From Hyphomicrobiaceae bacterium (GTDB lineage Bacteria > Pseudomonadota > Alphaproteobacteria > Rhizobiales > Hyphomicrobiaceae): a stretch of DNA of 64,000 nt. The notes below the pieces were generated by a model. The model saw only the letters and a program-made list of their open reading frames with translations. It did no database searches and was not told where the DNA came from. The position numbers and the translations under genes are program-made. Shown piece after piece: positions 45,996-56,730 of this stretch. The stretch is from NCBI GenBank assembly GCA_025351355.1, contig JANXWC010000077.1, positions 27,568-91,567 of the forward strand. Reading direction: 5' to 3'. Position 1 is the first letter of the stretch, and each line of letters starts with the position of its first letter.

Positions 45996-46619
45996 TTATG
46001 AGTCCCGGCACTGACGGTAACGAACCAACCAATAACGATTGCCGGTTTCTCTGTAACGCCGCTTCAACCACTGACAATCACCATGGTAATAGCCGTCGTA
46101 GAAGTAGAACGCTACACCGCCCCAGTCATACCGACGCCCACGACGCTCGCCACGTTCACCACGGCCACGATCACCATCAACGCGTCGACCTCGATCGCCA
46201 TCAACACGGCGTCCACGATCACCGTCACCGCGCACGACCGTGCGGTTTTGTTGAACCACGGTTGCCCCGCGGTTTCCGCCGTCTCCACTTCGGCGGACCG
46301 TTTGGCCGCGATCTCCACCTCCACCACCGCCGCCCGGATTCACAGTGCGAGTTCCACCCCCACCGCCACCCGGTGTTACCGCGCGTCCACCACCACCACC
46401 GCCGCCGCCAGCTTTTGGGGCTCCACCCCCACCGGCTTGCGCAGCACCGCCACTACCGCCCGCGGACTTCTCTCCGCCTGCCTGCGCAAGAATAATTTGG
46501 CCGGGCTGGTTGATACTAACGGCACGTTGCGAAACATCCGTTTCAGGTGCTGCCGACGCGGGCAAACCCCAAGCCAGCACACTCATGATGGGCACTACCG
46601 AAAGTAGGCGTATTTGCAT
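45996..46619 (-). CDS. Exported Gly/Arg-rich low-complexity protein
   Basis: 207 residues. GTGGAGG lies six bases before the ATG at 46619. A signal peptide (MSVLAWGLPASAA) precedes long glycine runs (GGGGGGGGR) and a tandem DGDRGRRV repeat, ending in a compact aromatic/basic tail (DWGGVAFYFYDGYYHGDCQWLKRRY). The tail resembles those of small exported proteins common in Rhizobiales, with unknown function. The repeat tract may vary in length between strains. Confidence 0.75.
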   Translation of the reverse strand: MQIRLLSVVPIMSVLAWGLPASAAPETDVSQRAVSINQPGQIILAQAGGEKSAGGSGGAAQAGGGGAPKAGGGGGGGGRAVTPGGGGGGTRTVNPGGGGGGGDRGQTVRRSGDGGNRGATVVQQNRTVVRGDGDRGRRVDGDRGRRVDGDRGRGERGERRGRRYDWGGVAFYFYDGYYHGDCQWLKRRYRETGNRYWLVRYRQCRDS

Positions 46620-46715
46620 CGTGACCTCCACAGAGAACCTATCTCATCCTTCGTATCCAATCGAAACGCGGAGAGTACAAAAAGGTTCAATTGCAATCTC
46701 TTGCGACAATCACGC

Positions 46716-47618
46716 TCATTGACCCTTCATTTGAAAATCGAACGCATCATCGCTTCGGCGCACGATATGCGCCACTGACGGCGACGGAAAATGCGCCGTG
46801 CACATCAACGTTGGCGTATCGGCGAAGCGGCTAAACAAATTGCAGCGAGTCTGCCCGGCCATCGCCGAATCATAGTCGGCCATCATGCCCAGATCCGGAT
46901 AGCGCCCCTGCAAAGGTGAATGGATCATGTCGCCGGTGATGACCGCGTCTGCCGCGCCCAGACGTCCAGCATGCACGCTGAAATGATCGATGGTATGCCC
47001 CGGCGTCGGGATGCACCGCACATGGTCGTTTAGCACGTGTGCGCTTGAAACAGTATCACAGCGTTGCGCCGCAACAATCGGCAACACGGAATCCGTAATC
47101 CATGGGCAAGTCGCCGCGTCCTTGCTTTCGCGTGCTGTCCAGAACGCCAGTTCACGCTCCGAAAACAAATAGCGCGCATTTGGAAATGTCGGCACCCAGC
47201 GGCCATTTTCAAGCCGCGTGTTCCAGCCGACGTGATCGACGTGCAGGTGCGTACACATCACGAAATCGATGTCGGCGATGGCTATACCCGCCGCCGCCAG
47301 ATTACGTTCATATGTATTCGACGACTGCTGGTCCCACATTGGCCGCCCCGGTCGCGGCTTGTGGTTCCCGACACAGCTGTCGACCAGGATCGTGTGGTGC
47401 GGCGTTTCGATCACGTAGCTTTGCACAGCCAGGATCAGCATGTCGCCAACTGGATCGATGAAGTCAGGCACCAGCCAGGAGCGGTTTTCGGCTAACATTT
47501 CCTCGGTCAATTTTGGAAAAAACGTGCGCGCTGCAAACAACGGTGCCTGCATCTCGACAATACGGTGAATGGTTAGGTCACCGAGGCGGATTGGCGGCAA
47601 TGGACCGGGATGCAGCAT
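46716..47618 (-). CDS. Metallo-beta-lactamase-fold hydrolase
   Basis: 300 residues with the metal-binding motif THLHVDHVG, the third-ligand region TPGHTIDH and GDMIHS. The ATG at 47618 has AAGGAAAA upstream. Members hydrolyse lactones, esters or thioesters. The substrate is unknown. It is divergent from aroE across 144 bases. Confidence 0.9.
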   Translation of the reverse strand: MLHPGPLPPIRLGDLTIHRIVEMQAPLFAARTFFPKLTEEMLAENRSWLVPDFIDPVGDMLILAVQSYVIETPHHTILVDSCVGNHKPRPGRPMWDQQSSNTYERNLAAAGIAIADIDFVMCTHLHVDHVGWNTRLENGRWVPTFPNARYLFSERELAFWTARESKDAATCPWITDSVLPIVAAQRCDTVSSAHVLNDHVRCIPTPGHTIDHFSVHAGRLGAADAVITGDMIHSPLQGRYPDLGMMADYDSAMAGQTRCNLFSRFADTPTLMCTAHFPSPSVAHIVRRSDDAFDFQMKGQ

Positions 47619-47762
47619 GGGATTTTCCTTTTGTTGCGATTTCAGAATGATCGCGCCCAGCGAGTGTGTCTGGATTGGCGTCGGTCGACAGGATGCTGTA
47701 TCTGGAGAGCACAACATACCTCGATTGATCCCGAGGTCCACCGACGAGAACGGAACGCCGCC

Positions 47763-48599
47763 ATGCCAGATCGTTTCTTGCTTGCAGGCGTGATGGGATT
47801 TCCCGTCATGCATTCGCGCTCCCCAAAAATACATAATTATTGGCTGGAAAAGCACGGTCTCAGTGGTCGTTATGTGCCGTTGGCAGTGCGCCCGGAAGGA
47901 TTGCAGGCCGCGCTCCGTGCCTTGCCCGCACTCGGTTTTTCCGGGTGCAATCTCACCATCCCGCACAAAGAAACGGCCATGCGCTTGGTCGACAAGCTTG
48001 ACGCCGCGTCCAAACGTATCGGCGCCATCAACTGCGTGACCGTGGAAAAGGACGGCTCGCTCTCAGGTTCCAACAATGATGGCTACGGCTATATTCAGTC
48101 AGTACTACACGCCCAGCCTAAGTGGCGCGTCGATGCCGGGCCAATTGTCGTGTTGGGTGCCGGTGGCGGCGCGCGCGCGGTGCTCGCAGCGCTTGCCGAA
48201 CGCGGGGCCCGTGAAATCCGACTGATCAATCGCACCGATACCCGCGCCAGCCTGCTGGCGGAAGATCTGGGGGCTCCGATCAAGGCCATCCCCTGGTCGC
48301 AGCGGGCGCACGCCCTCAAGGACGCCGCCATGCTCGTCAATACGACCAGCCAGGGGATGATCGGCCAGCCGGCGCTCGACATTGAGATCGAGACGCTGCC
48401 ACGCACGGCCTTGGTTTCAGATATCGTTTACGTGCCGAAAATGACACCGCTTCTGGCGGTGGCAAAGGCTCGCGGCAATCCGATCGTCGGGGGCCTGGGC
48501 ATGTTATTGCATCAGGCACGTCCGGCTTTCAAAGGCTGGTTCGGTATTGAGCCTGAAGTGACTCCGGAATTGGTCGCCATGATCGAGGCAACTTTATAG
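47763..48599 (+). CDS. aroE: Shikimate dehydrogenase
   Basis: 278 residues with the substrate motif SRSPKIHN, catalytic Lys in TIPHKE, the NNDGYG segment (usually NTDG, here Asn for Thr) and the NADP-binding VLGAGGGARA. The C-terminal GLGMLLHQA is typical. It reduces 3-dehydroshikimate in aromatic amino acid synthesis. It stands apart from other aro genes. Confidence 0.94.
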   Translation: MPDRFLLAGVMGFPVMHSRSPKIHNYWLEKHGLSGRYVPLAVRPEGLQAALRALPALGFSGCNLTIPHKETAMRLVDKLDAASKRIGAINCVTVEKDGSLSGSNNDGYGYIQSVLHAQPKWRVDAGPIVVLGAGGGARAVLAALAERGAREIRLINRTDTRASLLAEDLGAPIKAIPWSQRAHALKDAAMLVNTTSQGMIGQPALDIEIETLPRTALVSDIVYVPKMTPLLAVAKARGNPIVGGLGMLLHQARPAFKGWFGIEPEVTPELVAMIEATL

Positions 48600-48656
48600 A
48601 GCGCCTCATCAACTCTCCAGTTTAGTGCAATCCTTAGATCATCCCTGCGGGGCCAG

Positions 48657-49580
48657 ATGGCAGATCCATTGATGTTCAAAACCACCATGGAATTCGACTA
48701 TGGCGTGCCGCGCGAGATCGCGCCGGGTGTTGTTCGGTTGGTGGCAAATAACCCGAGCCCCTTCACTTTCAAAGGCACCAACACTTACTTGATTGGCTCG
48801 AAATCGTTGGCGGTAATCGATCCTGGACCGCTCGATGCAGAGCACTGCCGCTCGATTCTCAAGGCGGCCGCCGGGCGTCCGATTACCCATATCCTTATCA
48901 CCCATACCCACCGCGACCACGTCGACGGACTACCCGCACTGCTCGCCGCCACCGGCGCCAAAACTGCCGGTTACGGCGCCTACCAGCTCACTTCGAGAGT
49001 GGCGTCGCGGAACGGTCCGGGCGGTGAAGGCTCGCACACCGACCGCACCATGAAGCCCGACATTGTGCTTCGCGACGGCGAAGACGTTGCCGGCCACGAC
49101 TGGGCCGTGACCGCCGTGCATACCCCCGGGCATACCCCCGATCATCTGAGCTTCGCGCTGCGGTCGACCGGCAGCGACCGTGTCCTCTTTCCCGGTGATC
49201 ATGTCATGGCCTGGAATACCAGCGTAGTTGCCCCACCGGAAGGACGGATGGGCGACTACCTCACGTCACTTGAGAAATTAATGGCGCGCGACGACACGAT
49301 CGCCTTCCCCGGCCATGGCGGCCAGTACGAGACGCCGGCACGCGTAGCCAAGGCCTATCTCATTCACCGGCGCATGCGCGACGCCGCCATCCTCGATAGT
49401 ATCAAGGGCGGCGCAACCAACGTCGATGCCATCGTTGCACAGATCTACAAGGGCTTGAATCCGAAGCTGGTGCCGGCTGCCGCAATGTCGGTCCTCGCCC
49501 ATCTCGAACATCAGTGGGAGCGCGACCTGATCACCGTTGCTGGCCCGCTTTCTCTGACTTCCGCTCTAGCGGCCGCTTGA
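48657..49580 (+). CDS. Metallo-beta-lactamase-fold hydrolase (LACTB2-like)
   Basis: 307 residues with the metal motif THTHRDHVDG, TPGHTPDH, FPGDHVM and a C-terminal winged domain (VLAHLEHQWERDL), as in LACTB2-like endoribonuclease/hydrolases. It lies 57 bases after aroE. Its 3' end overlaps the convergent DUF1499 gene by 50 bases. Confidence 0.9.
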   Translation: MADPLMFKTTMEFDYGVPREIAPGVVRLVANNPSPFTFKGTNTYLIGSKSLAVIDPGPLDAEHCRSILKAAAGRPITHILITHTHRDHVDGLPALLAATGAKTAGYGAYQLTSRVASRNGPGGEGSHTDRTMKPDIVLRDGEDVAGHDWAVTAVHTPGHTPDHLSFALRSTGSDRVLFPGDHVMAWNTSVVAPPEGRMGDYLTSLEKLMARDDTIAFPGHGGQYETPARVAKAYLIHRRMRDAAILDSIKGGATNVDAIVAQIYKGLNPKLVPAAAMSVLAHLEHQWERDLITVAGPLSLTSALAAA

Positions 49581-50427
49581 CCCCGATATCTGGTGCATCG
49601 GCGCGGTTGATCCTGACGCCGCCGCGGGCGGCCACACCGACGGGACCGGCTGCATCCAGTCGCGTCGACAAATCCTTAACAAAGCGCCTTATGCGCGCGG
49701 CGTTACCGCCAAAATCGTGCGCCCCGTAACGCGATGCCGATCGTATATCGACCCATGCCTGGTTATCGTTTCCAGTTATCCGGATCGCAATGTCGTCGGT
49801 AAATCCCAATATCAGCGTGCGGTCAGTTGCTTCTATCGTGCCAGGCTTCGACTGCCGCCCTTGCGGAGCCTCCTCCGCCACCACTTTCCAGCCAAGTCCG
49901 CGCCTTCCCCGGATGAGATCGAGCGTCAACTCATAGACCTCCTCGGCCGAACGCGGAATAACCAACGTCCGCAAGTCAGGATAGGCCTTGGCCTGCAAAC
50001 TCGCCGAGAATGTGCCCGGATAGATCGCTTTGTTGGCGTCCGCGGGCCGCTGCTTGGCCAGCACGATGAACGCCGGCGGATCGACGGTATTGGTGCTGAC
50101 ATCGTAGATCTTTGGCAACGAAAGATAGGTCGACGCAAGCGCGGCCGGCCAAAGCCACAGCGCACCAGCAACCAGCATACCCCATGCGCAATTCCAAGCG
50201 CCGACCCGACCGCGCACCCAGATCGATACGGCGCCATAAAGTCCGAACGAAAAACCAAGTGCGGCCAGCATGAAGCCGACGCCAAATAGATTAAGTGCCA
50301 CCGGCGTCGACATGACGGCGACCCGATGCAACGCCAACGTCACCGTGATCAGCGCCAGTGCGAACAAGCTGATGCGCACGGCCCAGGGTGCAGTCGGTTC
50401 ATGAATCTGGGTATTGCGCCCGATCAT
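49531..50427 (-). CDS. DUF1499 domain membrane protein
   Basis: 298 residues. Three to four N-terminal membrane helices precede a DUF1499 domain (DIRSASRYGAHDFGGNAARIRRFV). The function is unknown. Its 3' end overlaps the hydrolase gene on the other strand by 50 bases. Confidence 0.82.
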   Translation of the reverse strand: MIGRNTQIHEPTAPWAVRISLFALALITVTLALHRVAVMSTPVALNLFGVGFMLAALGFSFGLYGAVSIWVRGRVGAWNCAWGMLVAGALWLWPAALASTYLSLPKIYDVSTNTVDPPAFIVLAKQRPADANKAIYPGTFSASLQAKAYPDLRTLVIPRSAEEVYELTLDLIRGRRGLGWKVVAEEAPQGRQSKPGTIEATDRTLILGFTDDIAIRITGNDNQAWVDIRSASRYGAHDFGGNAARIRRFVKDLSTRLDAAGPVGVAARGGVRINRADAPDIGVKRPLERKSEKAGQQR

Positions 50428-50710
50428 AATTCTAGGTCTCGCCCAACCAATTGATAGAAGTCACCGCTCATCATCGCCCCAATCGCGGCCCTGCTGTGGC
50501 AACGACGATTCACCTGACAATTAACAGCGTTTGCTCCCGCGCACCACGTCCAATGCTGCGCGGCAATGCCAGCCTGCTTCGCCCCGCGTTCTGCCTCTCG
50601 GCACCCGATCAAAATTGCGTTAGCATTGTTCTGCAGGGCAAGGACGATCTTATCCGCCAAATGCAATTGGATACAGCTGTATTGCGATATAGCTTGAGAG
50701 TGAGGTTCAA

Positions 50711-50998
50711 ATGGACATTCGATGTGGAACATGCGGCGTAGCGGTCATGTTGGCAGCGGCAGCCCTGTTGACGACTGCTGAAACCGCCAATGCCGGACAA
50801 CCCTGGTCGTGCTCGTGCAACGGCGTCAACAAACGCTTCATTGCCTCCACTCATGCCTGCGAATGGAGTCAGTCGAAGAACAAGAACGTCAAACTCGCGC
50901 GACAGCTGTCCCCATGCACGCGCGCCGAGTTCGTTGGCTGGAATCGAAAGGCCTGCGTCCAGGAGGGCTGCACCCTGCCGCGTTCCATGCGCAATTGA
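50711..50998 (+). CDS. Small exported Cys-rich protein
   Basis: 95 residues. GAGG lies about five bases before the ATG. A signal peptide (MLAAAALLTTAETANAG) precedes a mature part with Cys in WSCSCNG, HACEW, SPCTR and ACVQEGC. The family is not recognised. It lies tail to tail with enolase, 16 bases away. The upstream 280-base gap shows no other supported gene. Confidence 0.65.
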   Translation: MDIRCGTCGVAVMLAAAALLTTAETANAGQPWSCSCNGVNKRFIASTHACEWSQSKNKNVKLARQLSPCTRAEFVGWNRKACVQEGCTLPRSMRN

Positions 50999-51014
50999 CG
51001 CTACGCTAAGCGCG

Positions 51015-52328
<1,314 letters not shown>

Positions 52329-52560
52329 TCACGTTTTGGCGGCACTATTAGCGGAGGCACGTGACCTGTGGAAGGGCGCCACAGGTAGCGCGGCCAATTG
52401 CCCACGATACCATCTAGTGGGAGGCTATCCTGCGCGACCATTACGGCAGCAAGTTCAAGCATTCCCCGTTTTTCACCGAAATGTTGCTTTGCAGCAGTAG
52501 CGACGGTGTTGACGGCATGGTTAATAGCGCTAACGGTTTTAGTTTCAAGGGTACCAGAAC

Positions 52561-52947
52561 ATGCGTTTGCACATCATCCTACGCGCCACCGCAGCGCTCG
52601 CAACGATTGCCATGGCCACAACGGCCGATGCCAAGTGCACCAAGATGGCGTTCTCGGTGAACGACTATGGCAAAGAAGGCCCGAGCAACGACGCCAAGAT
52701 GTTGCTTGACAAGCATATTTCAAAATGGACCGCCGACCACGGCGTCAAAAAATATACCACCGGCAAGAAGGAAGTGACCTGCGAACTGTTCCTCGATTTC
52801 GGTGTGTTCGACGAGCACACCTGCAAAGCCGAGGCAAGCGTTTGCTGGACCGGCAGCAATCCCGTCGCCGATGCGGCAGCCGATGCCGCCAGAACCACGA
52901 AGGTGGCCAAGCCCCGCGTCGCACCAGCAGCCAAGCCGAAACCCTGA
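52561..52947 (+). CDS. Small exported protein, unknown family
   Basis: 128 residues with a signal peptide (ATIAMATTADAK) and four Cys (KCTKM, VTCEL, HTCKA, VCWTG). The C-terminus is Ala/Pro/Lys-rich (ending AAKPKP). AAGGG lies eleven bases upstream of the ATG, a loose fit. The family is not recognised. Confidence 0.65.
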   Translation: MRLHIILRATAALATIAMATTADAKCTKMAFSVNDYGKEGPSNDAKMLLDKHISKWTADHGVKKYTTGKKEVTCELFLDFGVFDEHTCKAEASVCWTGSNPVADAAADAARTTKVAKPRVAPAAKPKP

Positions 52948-52964
52948 CGTTGGTCGCTAACCGC

Positions 52965-53744
52965 CTACCCCAGCGCCGTTTTGACGAACCCCAGCATCAA
53001 CGCGATGTCGGATGGCGTGGATAACCTATGTCCGCCTTCCGGCACCGCTTCGACGTGCACGTGGTCGCCCGTCATGATCGAAACCAAGTCGAGAGTGTGC
53101 TCCCACGGCACATCCTCGTCCTGTAGGCCATGCAGCACATAGATCGACCGGCCGGGATTGAAGCCCTGCGGACCGATGAGGTGCGTGTTGCCCTCCTCGA
53201 TGAAGGTCCGCGTGATCGCATAGGGTCCATCGCCATAGGCCGACGGGCGCATGTAGACGCCCTGATCGGTGATGGCGCGCCGCGCGCTTTCCGGAAAGTG
53301 GTCCCACATCAACTTGGTCAGGTCCCAGGCCGGCGCGATCAGGACTAACGACTTAATTCGATTTGCCAACTCGGGAGATTGCGCGAGATACCGTCGCAGC
53401 AACAGCAGCGCCAGATAGCCGCCCGTCGATGATCCGACGAGCACCTGCGGCCCGTGCGTGAGCGTGCGGACGACGGCATCGACCTCATCGAGCCACGCGC
53501 CGATCGTTCCATCTTCGAACCGCCCCGAGGACTGCCCATGCCCGGAATAATCCATCCGCGTACAATTGACGTTTTCGCCGCGCGCCCATTCCGCGAGTGC
53601 GGTCGCTTTTGTGCTCGTCATCTCCGACTTGAGGCCCGGAAGCCAAACGACGCCACCGGGTAACGCCGGCGCTGTCGGTCTATCTAAGAGCGCCGCGATA
53701 CGTCGCTGAGCCACGAATAGCTCATGAGCTGTGCTCGTCGTCAT
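52965..53744 (-). CDS. Alpha/beta hydrolase
   Basis: 259 residues with a nucleophile elbow GSSTGGYL (Ser), a later Asp-bearing loop (LHGLQDEDVP) and a catalytic His in EGGHRL, all in the alpha/beta-hydrolase order. It overlaps eda by four bases, so the two are coupled. The substrate is unknown. Confidence 0.88.
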   Translation of the reverse strand: MTTSTAHELFVAQRRIAALLDRPTAPALPGGVVWLPGLKSEMTSTKATALAEWARGENVNCTRMDYSGHGQSSGRFEDGTIGAWLDEVDAVVRTLTHGPQVLVGSSTGGYLALLLLRRYLAQSPELANRIKSLVLIAPAWDLTKLMWDHFPESARRAITDQGVYMRPSAYGDGPYAITRTFIEEGNTHLIGPQGFNPGRSIYVLHGLQDEDVPWEHTLDLVSIMTGDHVHVEAVPEGGHRLSTPSDIALMLGFVKTALG

Positions 53745-54394
53745 CGGCCAGCCTTCGACGAATCTGTCGCAGCAATTCGCGCCAACTGCTCAATGTCCGC
53801 CCATGCGCCTGCTGCGATCAATTTAGCAGGCGCCACCCACGACCCGCCGACGCAAACCACGTTGGCACATGCGAGATAAGCCCCCAGATTGTCCGGACCG
53901 ACGCCACCCGTGGGGCAGAATTTGATGTCCGCCAGAGGCGCCGCCAGCGATTTCAACGCCGCAATACCACCAGATTGTTCGGCGGGGAAAAACTTCAGAA
54001 AGCGATACCCCCGCTCCCGCACCGCCATCGCCTCAGAGGCGGTCACAGCCCCCGGCAATAATGGCACTGGCCACTCCTCCGCCGCATCCAACAGCCGGCC
54101 CGTCGCCCCCGGCGACACGAGAAACTGTGCGCCCCCGGCGATAGCCTGCTCGGCGTATGCCGCGTCGAGTACTGTGCCGGCACCGACGATGGCACCCTGA
54201 ACGTCTCGCACAATAGCCGTGATGGCGGCGACGGCCATTTCAGTCCGCAACGTGATTTCAAGAATGTGTAAGCCACCCGCCACCAGCGCCTTCGCCAGCG
54301 GCACAGCGATTGCCACATCCGCAATCGTCAGCACGGGCACGACACGAACCTTGGCGCACATTTCAAGCAAGGCGGCATTTTGAGTGACTTGCAT
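53741..54394 (-). CDS. eda: 2-dehydro-3-deoxyphosphogluconate (KDPG) aldolase
   Basis: 217 residues with the catalytic Glu in ILEITLRT and Schiff-base Lys in FLKFFPAE, plus GAGTVLD and PTGGVGPDN. It splits KDPG to pyruvate and glyceraldehyde-3-phosphate in the Entner-Doudoroff pathway; KHG aldolase activity is also possible. The edd gene is not in the window. Confidence 0.95.
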   Translation of the reverse strand: MQVTQNAALLEMCAKVRVVPVLTIADVAIAVPLAKALVAGGLHILEITLRTEMAVAAITAIVRDVQGAIVGAGTVLDAAYAEQAIAGGAQFLVSPGATGRLLDAAEEWPVPLLPGAVTASEAMAVRERGYRFLKFFPAEQSGGIAALKSLAAPLADIKFCPTGGVGPDNLGAYLACANVVCVGGSWVAPAKLIAAGAWADIEQLARIAATDSSKAGR

Positions 54395-54496
54395 TCAGAC
54401 CTTGCGTGACGTTGCTATGTCCGGTTTTGTCCGGCTCGCCAACCATGAGCGGGCAGCGTAATCTCACCCTTGACCATTGTACACCGCGAGGATTTC

Positions 54497-54856
54497 ATGC
54501 TGCCGAAAATTGTTTTGACGCTGCTGCAGCTGTCGATCGCGTGGATATTCAGCGGCCAGTTTCGCGGCTTTGTGTCGGTAAACATTGGCGCCCTGGATAT
54601 TTTTTTGACCGCCGTCGTTGTGGCTGTTCTCGTCTGGTTGACGGGCCACATCGGCGCGTTGGTTCTGAAAGATACGCCACCGCCGTCGGCCGCGACACTG
54701 ACCGCGTGTCTGGTGCTGGCGCTGGCGCTGGCGGGAGCAGCCATCACACTTATTCCGCCTGTCACTCAGATCGTGGGATCATTTTTAAAAGAGGGCGTAC
54801 CACTACGCGTCTACCCGCTTATCGGAGCCATAGTGGGCTATTTCATCAAACGATGA
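54497..54856 (+). CDS. Small polytopic membrane protein, unknown
   Basis: 119 residues with about four hydrophobic segments (VLTLLQLSIAWIF, FLTAVVVAVLVWLTG, LALALAGAAITLI, YPLIGAIVGYF). GAGG lies about six bases before the ATG at 54497. A longer frame upstream is less likely. The family is not recognised. Confidence 0.6.
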   Translation: MLPKIVLTLLQLSIAWIFSGQFRGFVSVNIGALDIFLTAVVVAVLVWLTGHIGALVLKDTPPPSAATLTACLVLALALAGAAITLIPPVTQIVGSFLKEGVPLRVYPLIGAIVGYFIKR

Positions 54857-54889
54857 AGCAGATATGAACTACACCAACGACACACTGAC

Positions 54890-54914
54890 AAAAAAGCGGC
54901 GCAACTAACGCGCC
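54890..54914 (-). terminator. Terminator downstream of the 31-residue peptide gene
   Basis: On the minus strand GGCGC-GTTAGTT-GCGCC is followed by CGC and six T (54890-54895). It fits transcription of the small minus-strand peptide gene. Confidence 0.7.
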
Positions 54915-54925
54915 AGCAAATATTA

Positions 54926-54966
54926 TCAGATTAGCTTGGTCAGATTAGCTTGGTCAGATTAGCTTG
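54926..54966. repeat. Three tandem copies of a 14-base unit
   Basis: TCAGATTAGCTTGG repeats at 54926, 54940 and 54954 (the last copy ends with GA). The third copy covers the stop codon and last codons of the small minus-strand peptide gene; the other two lie in its 3' untranslated part. Confidence 0.9.
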
Positions 54967-55049
54967 AACACTAAAGCGGCAATAAAAGCGAACGAGGAAA
55001 TCGCGGCAAACGCATGCAGACTTTGCTTGAACTTGAGCGAGCTGTTCAT
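54954..55049 (-). CDS. 31-residue single-pass membrane peptide
   Basis: The gene starts ATG 55049 with GGAG eight bases upstream and ends TGA. It encodes MNSSLKFKQSLH then a hydrophobic stretch (AFAAISSFAFIAALVF) and KLI. A terminator follows. A ribosome-binding site, coding start, hydrophobic helix and terminator together make a real small gene plausible. No family is recognised; it could be a small membrane modulator or toxin-like peptide. Confidence 0.55.
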   Translation of the reverse strand: MNSSLKFKQSLHAFAAISSFAFIAALVFKLI

Positions 55050-55320
55050 GGTCAAACTCCGGCAAATGGCGACCTAATCTACTGAAACTAGACACCAACG
55101 TCGTGGCTGCGGAGGCGACGTTAACCAAAACGAAATTCGTTTGGCAAGAAAATTAGGTGCTGCACCGCAACAACCACCGAGCTAAATTACCTCTGACCCA
55201 TGTATCCATCTAAAATATGCTTGCAAAACGCGCTCTTTAGTGAATGGAGGTCGGCACATATACTTGTGCATATCCCACATGGACTATACCGAGATTGAAT
55301 TGCCGGCTTTAGTCGCTGCA

Positions 55321-55800
55321 TCAGCTTAATTGATAAAACTGTATCACCACTTTGTCGGGAAACCGGCAGCCGGCAGAAACGAATATCCGCCTTGTCAGCC
55401 ATTGATACTGCGGCGCAGCTGTTTCAAATCGAGGGATCGCGCGGAAATAGATCTGCGCATGGTCGACAAGCTCGCCGCGCGCCTGCGCGGCCAGCAACTC
55501 TGCCGGCCCGTCGCGAAGGCCATTATTCTCGATATATATCAATGCCTTGTCAGCCGTTTCGATAACATAGCGTGCCTGCAGCTCCAGCACCCCGTCGCGC
55601 CGGATGATTTGATAGTCATTGGCGTTCCCCAATACCCGCCCGGACATTTTTCCCCCACTGAAAGACCCTCCAAGGATCGGAATGACTCGCCGGCGACCGT
55701 GGGGCCCTTCGCCGACGTCGATGGGTGCGCCGACATTCGCCGTCAATTCGCCGAGCGGCAGTAACGTCGGCATTGGCAAAAGTGGCGCCATCGGCTGCAT
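55321..55800 (-). CDS. DUF3237 domain protein
   Basis: 159 residues with the DUF3237 pattern: GGSFSGGKMSGRVLGNANDYQ, then ARYVIETADKALIYIENNG and the ending WLTRRIFVSAG. The ATG at 55800 has a ribosome-binding CAGGG ten bases upstream; ATG 55809 and GTG 55839 are alternatives. The family has no firm function. It is divergent from an RraA-family gene. Confidence 0.85.
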   Translation of the reverse strand: MQPMAPLLPMPTLLPLGELTANVGAPIDVGEGPHGRRRVIPILGGSFSGGKMSGRVLGNANDYQIIRRDGVLELQARYVIETADKALIYIENNGLRDGPAELLAAQARGELVDHAQIYFRAIPRFETAAPQYQWLTRRIFVSAGCRFPDKVVIQFYQLS

Positions 55801-55963
55801 TTTTTCCATTCCCTGTTTTGCACACGCCACTTCCGGCACTCACGCTACGTCCCACTAACCGCCAACGTCAATCGAACGAACCGACTCTTCATTGACAGCT
55901 GCCGGAACCCAGACGATAGCGTCACTCCAAACGCCACCGTTCGATTTTTCTGGAGCCCCACCA

Positions 55964-56695
55964 ATGTCTGCACATCCGATCGCCATGCCCGAACCGCTTT
56001 CGCCCGCCGTCATCAAGGCGTTGTCGGGGGTCACCACGGCGACGATCACAACGATCCTGCTGACCAAAGGCTTGCGCAACGTGTGGATGCGCGGCACCAC
56101 GCCTTTATTGCCGGGCCAGCCGCGGTTGGTCGGTCGCGCTTTTACCCTGCGCTTCGTGCCGTCCCGCGAGGATCTCGCGACGCCGGAAAGCTGGGCTTCG
56201 CCGATTTCAACCCGGGCAGCCATTGAGGCCATGCCGGCGGGCGTCATCGCCGTCGTCGATGCGATGGGTGTCACGGATGCCGGCATCTTCGGCGATATCC
56301 TCTGCGCACGCATGAAAAAGCGTGGCGTCGCAGGTCTCGTTTCCGATGGCGTCGTGCGTGATCTTTCGGGCGTTCTCGGCACGGGGTTGCCGGTGTGGTG
56401 CCAGGGCGCCGCGGCACCCGCCTCCGTCACCAGCCTGACATTCGTATCCTGGCAGGAGCCGATTGCTTGTGGCGGTGTCGCCGTGTTCCCCAACGACGTC
56501 GTGGTTGTCGACGACGACGGCGCGGTGCTTATTCCGGCAGCGCTCGTCGACGCGGTCGTCGCCGCGGCACCCGAACAGGAGCAGAAAGAGGCGTGGATCA
56601 TGCAGCAGATCGAGAATGGCGCCGCGCTGCCCGGCCTCTATCCGATGAACGCCGAAACCAAAGCCCGCTACGAAAAAGAGACCAAGAAAGCATAG
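55964..56695 (+). CDS. RraA/HMG aldolase-family protein
   Basis: 243 residues with the family's metal and substrate residues in FGDILCARMKKRG and GLVSDGVVRDL (D and RD). Members include RraA, an inhibitor of RNase E, and class II 4-hydroxy-4-methyl-2-oxoglutarate/oxaloacetate aldolases. The larger size and the retained motif favour an aldolase or decarboxylase. GGAG lies about nine bases before the ATG at 55964. Confidence 0.85.
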   Translation: MSAHPIAMPEPLSPAVIKALSGVTTATITTILLTKGLRNVWMRGTTPLLPGQPRLVGRAFTLRFVPSREDLATPESWASPISTRAAIEAMPAGVIAVVDAMGVTDAGIFGDILCARMKKRGVAGLVSDGVVRDLSGVLGTGLPVWCQGAAAPASVTSLTFVSWQEPIACGGVAVFPNDVVVVDDDGAVLIPAALVDAVVAAAPEQEQKEAWIMQQIENGAALPGLYPMNAETKARYEKETKKA

Positions 56696-56730
56696 TCAGG
56701 CAGAAGTAAGCCTGCAACGCTCGCAAGCCC

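Noticed and set aside
46083..46607. 174-codon Thr-rich frame antisense to the Gly/Arg-rich gene
   Set aside because: Reverse-strand reading of the glycine repeat. The sense strand has a ribosome-binding site, signal peptide and terminator.
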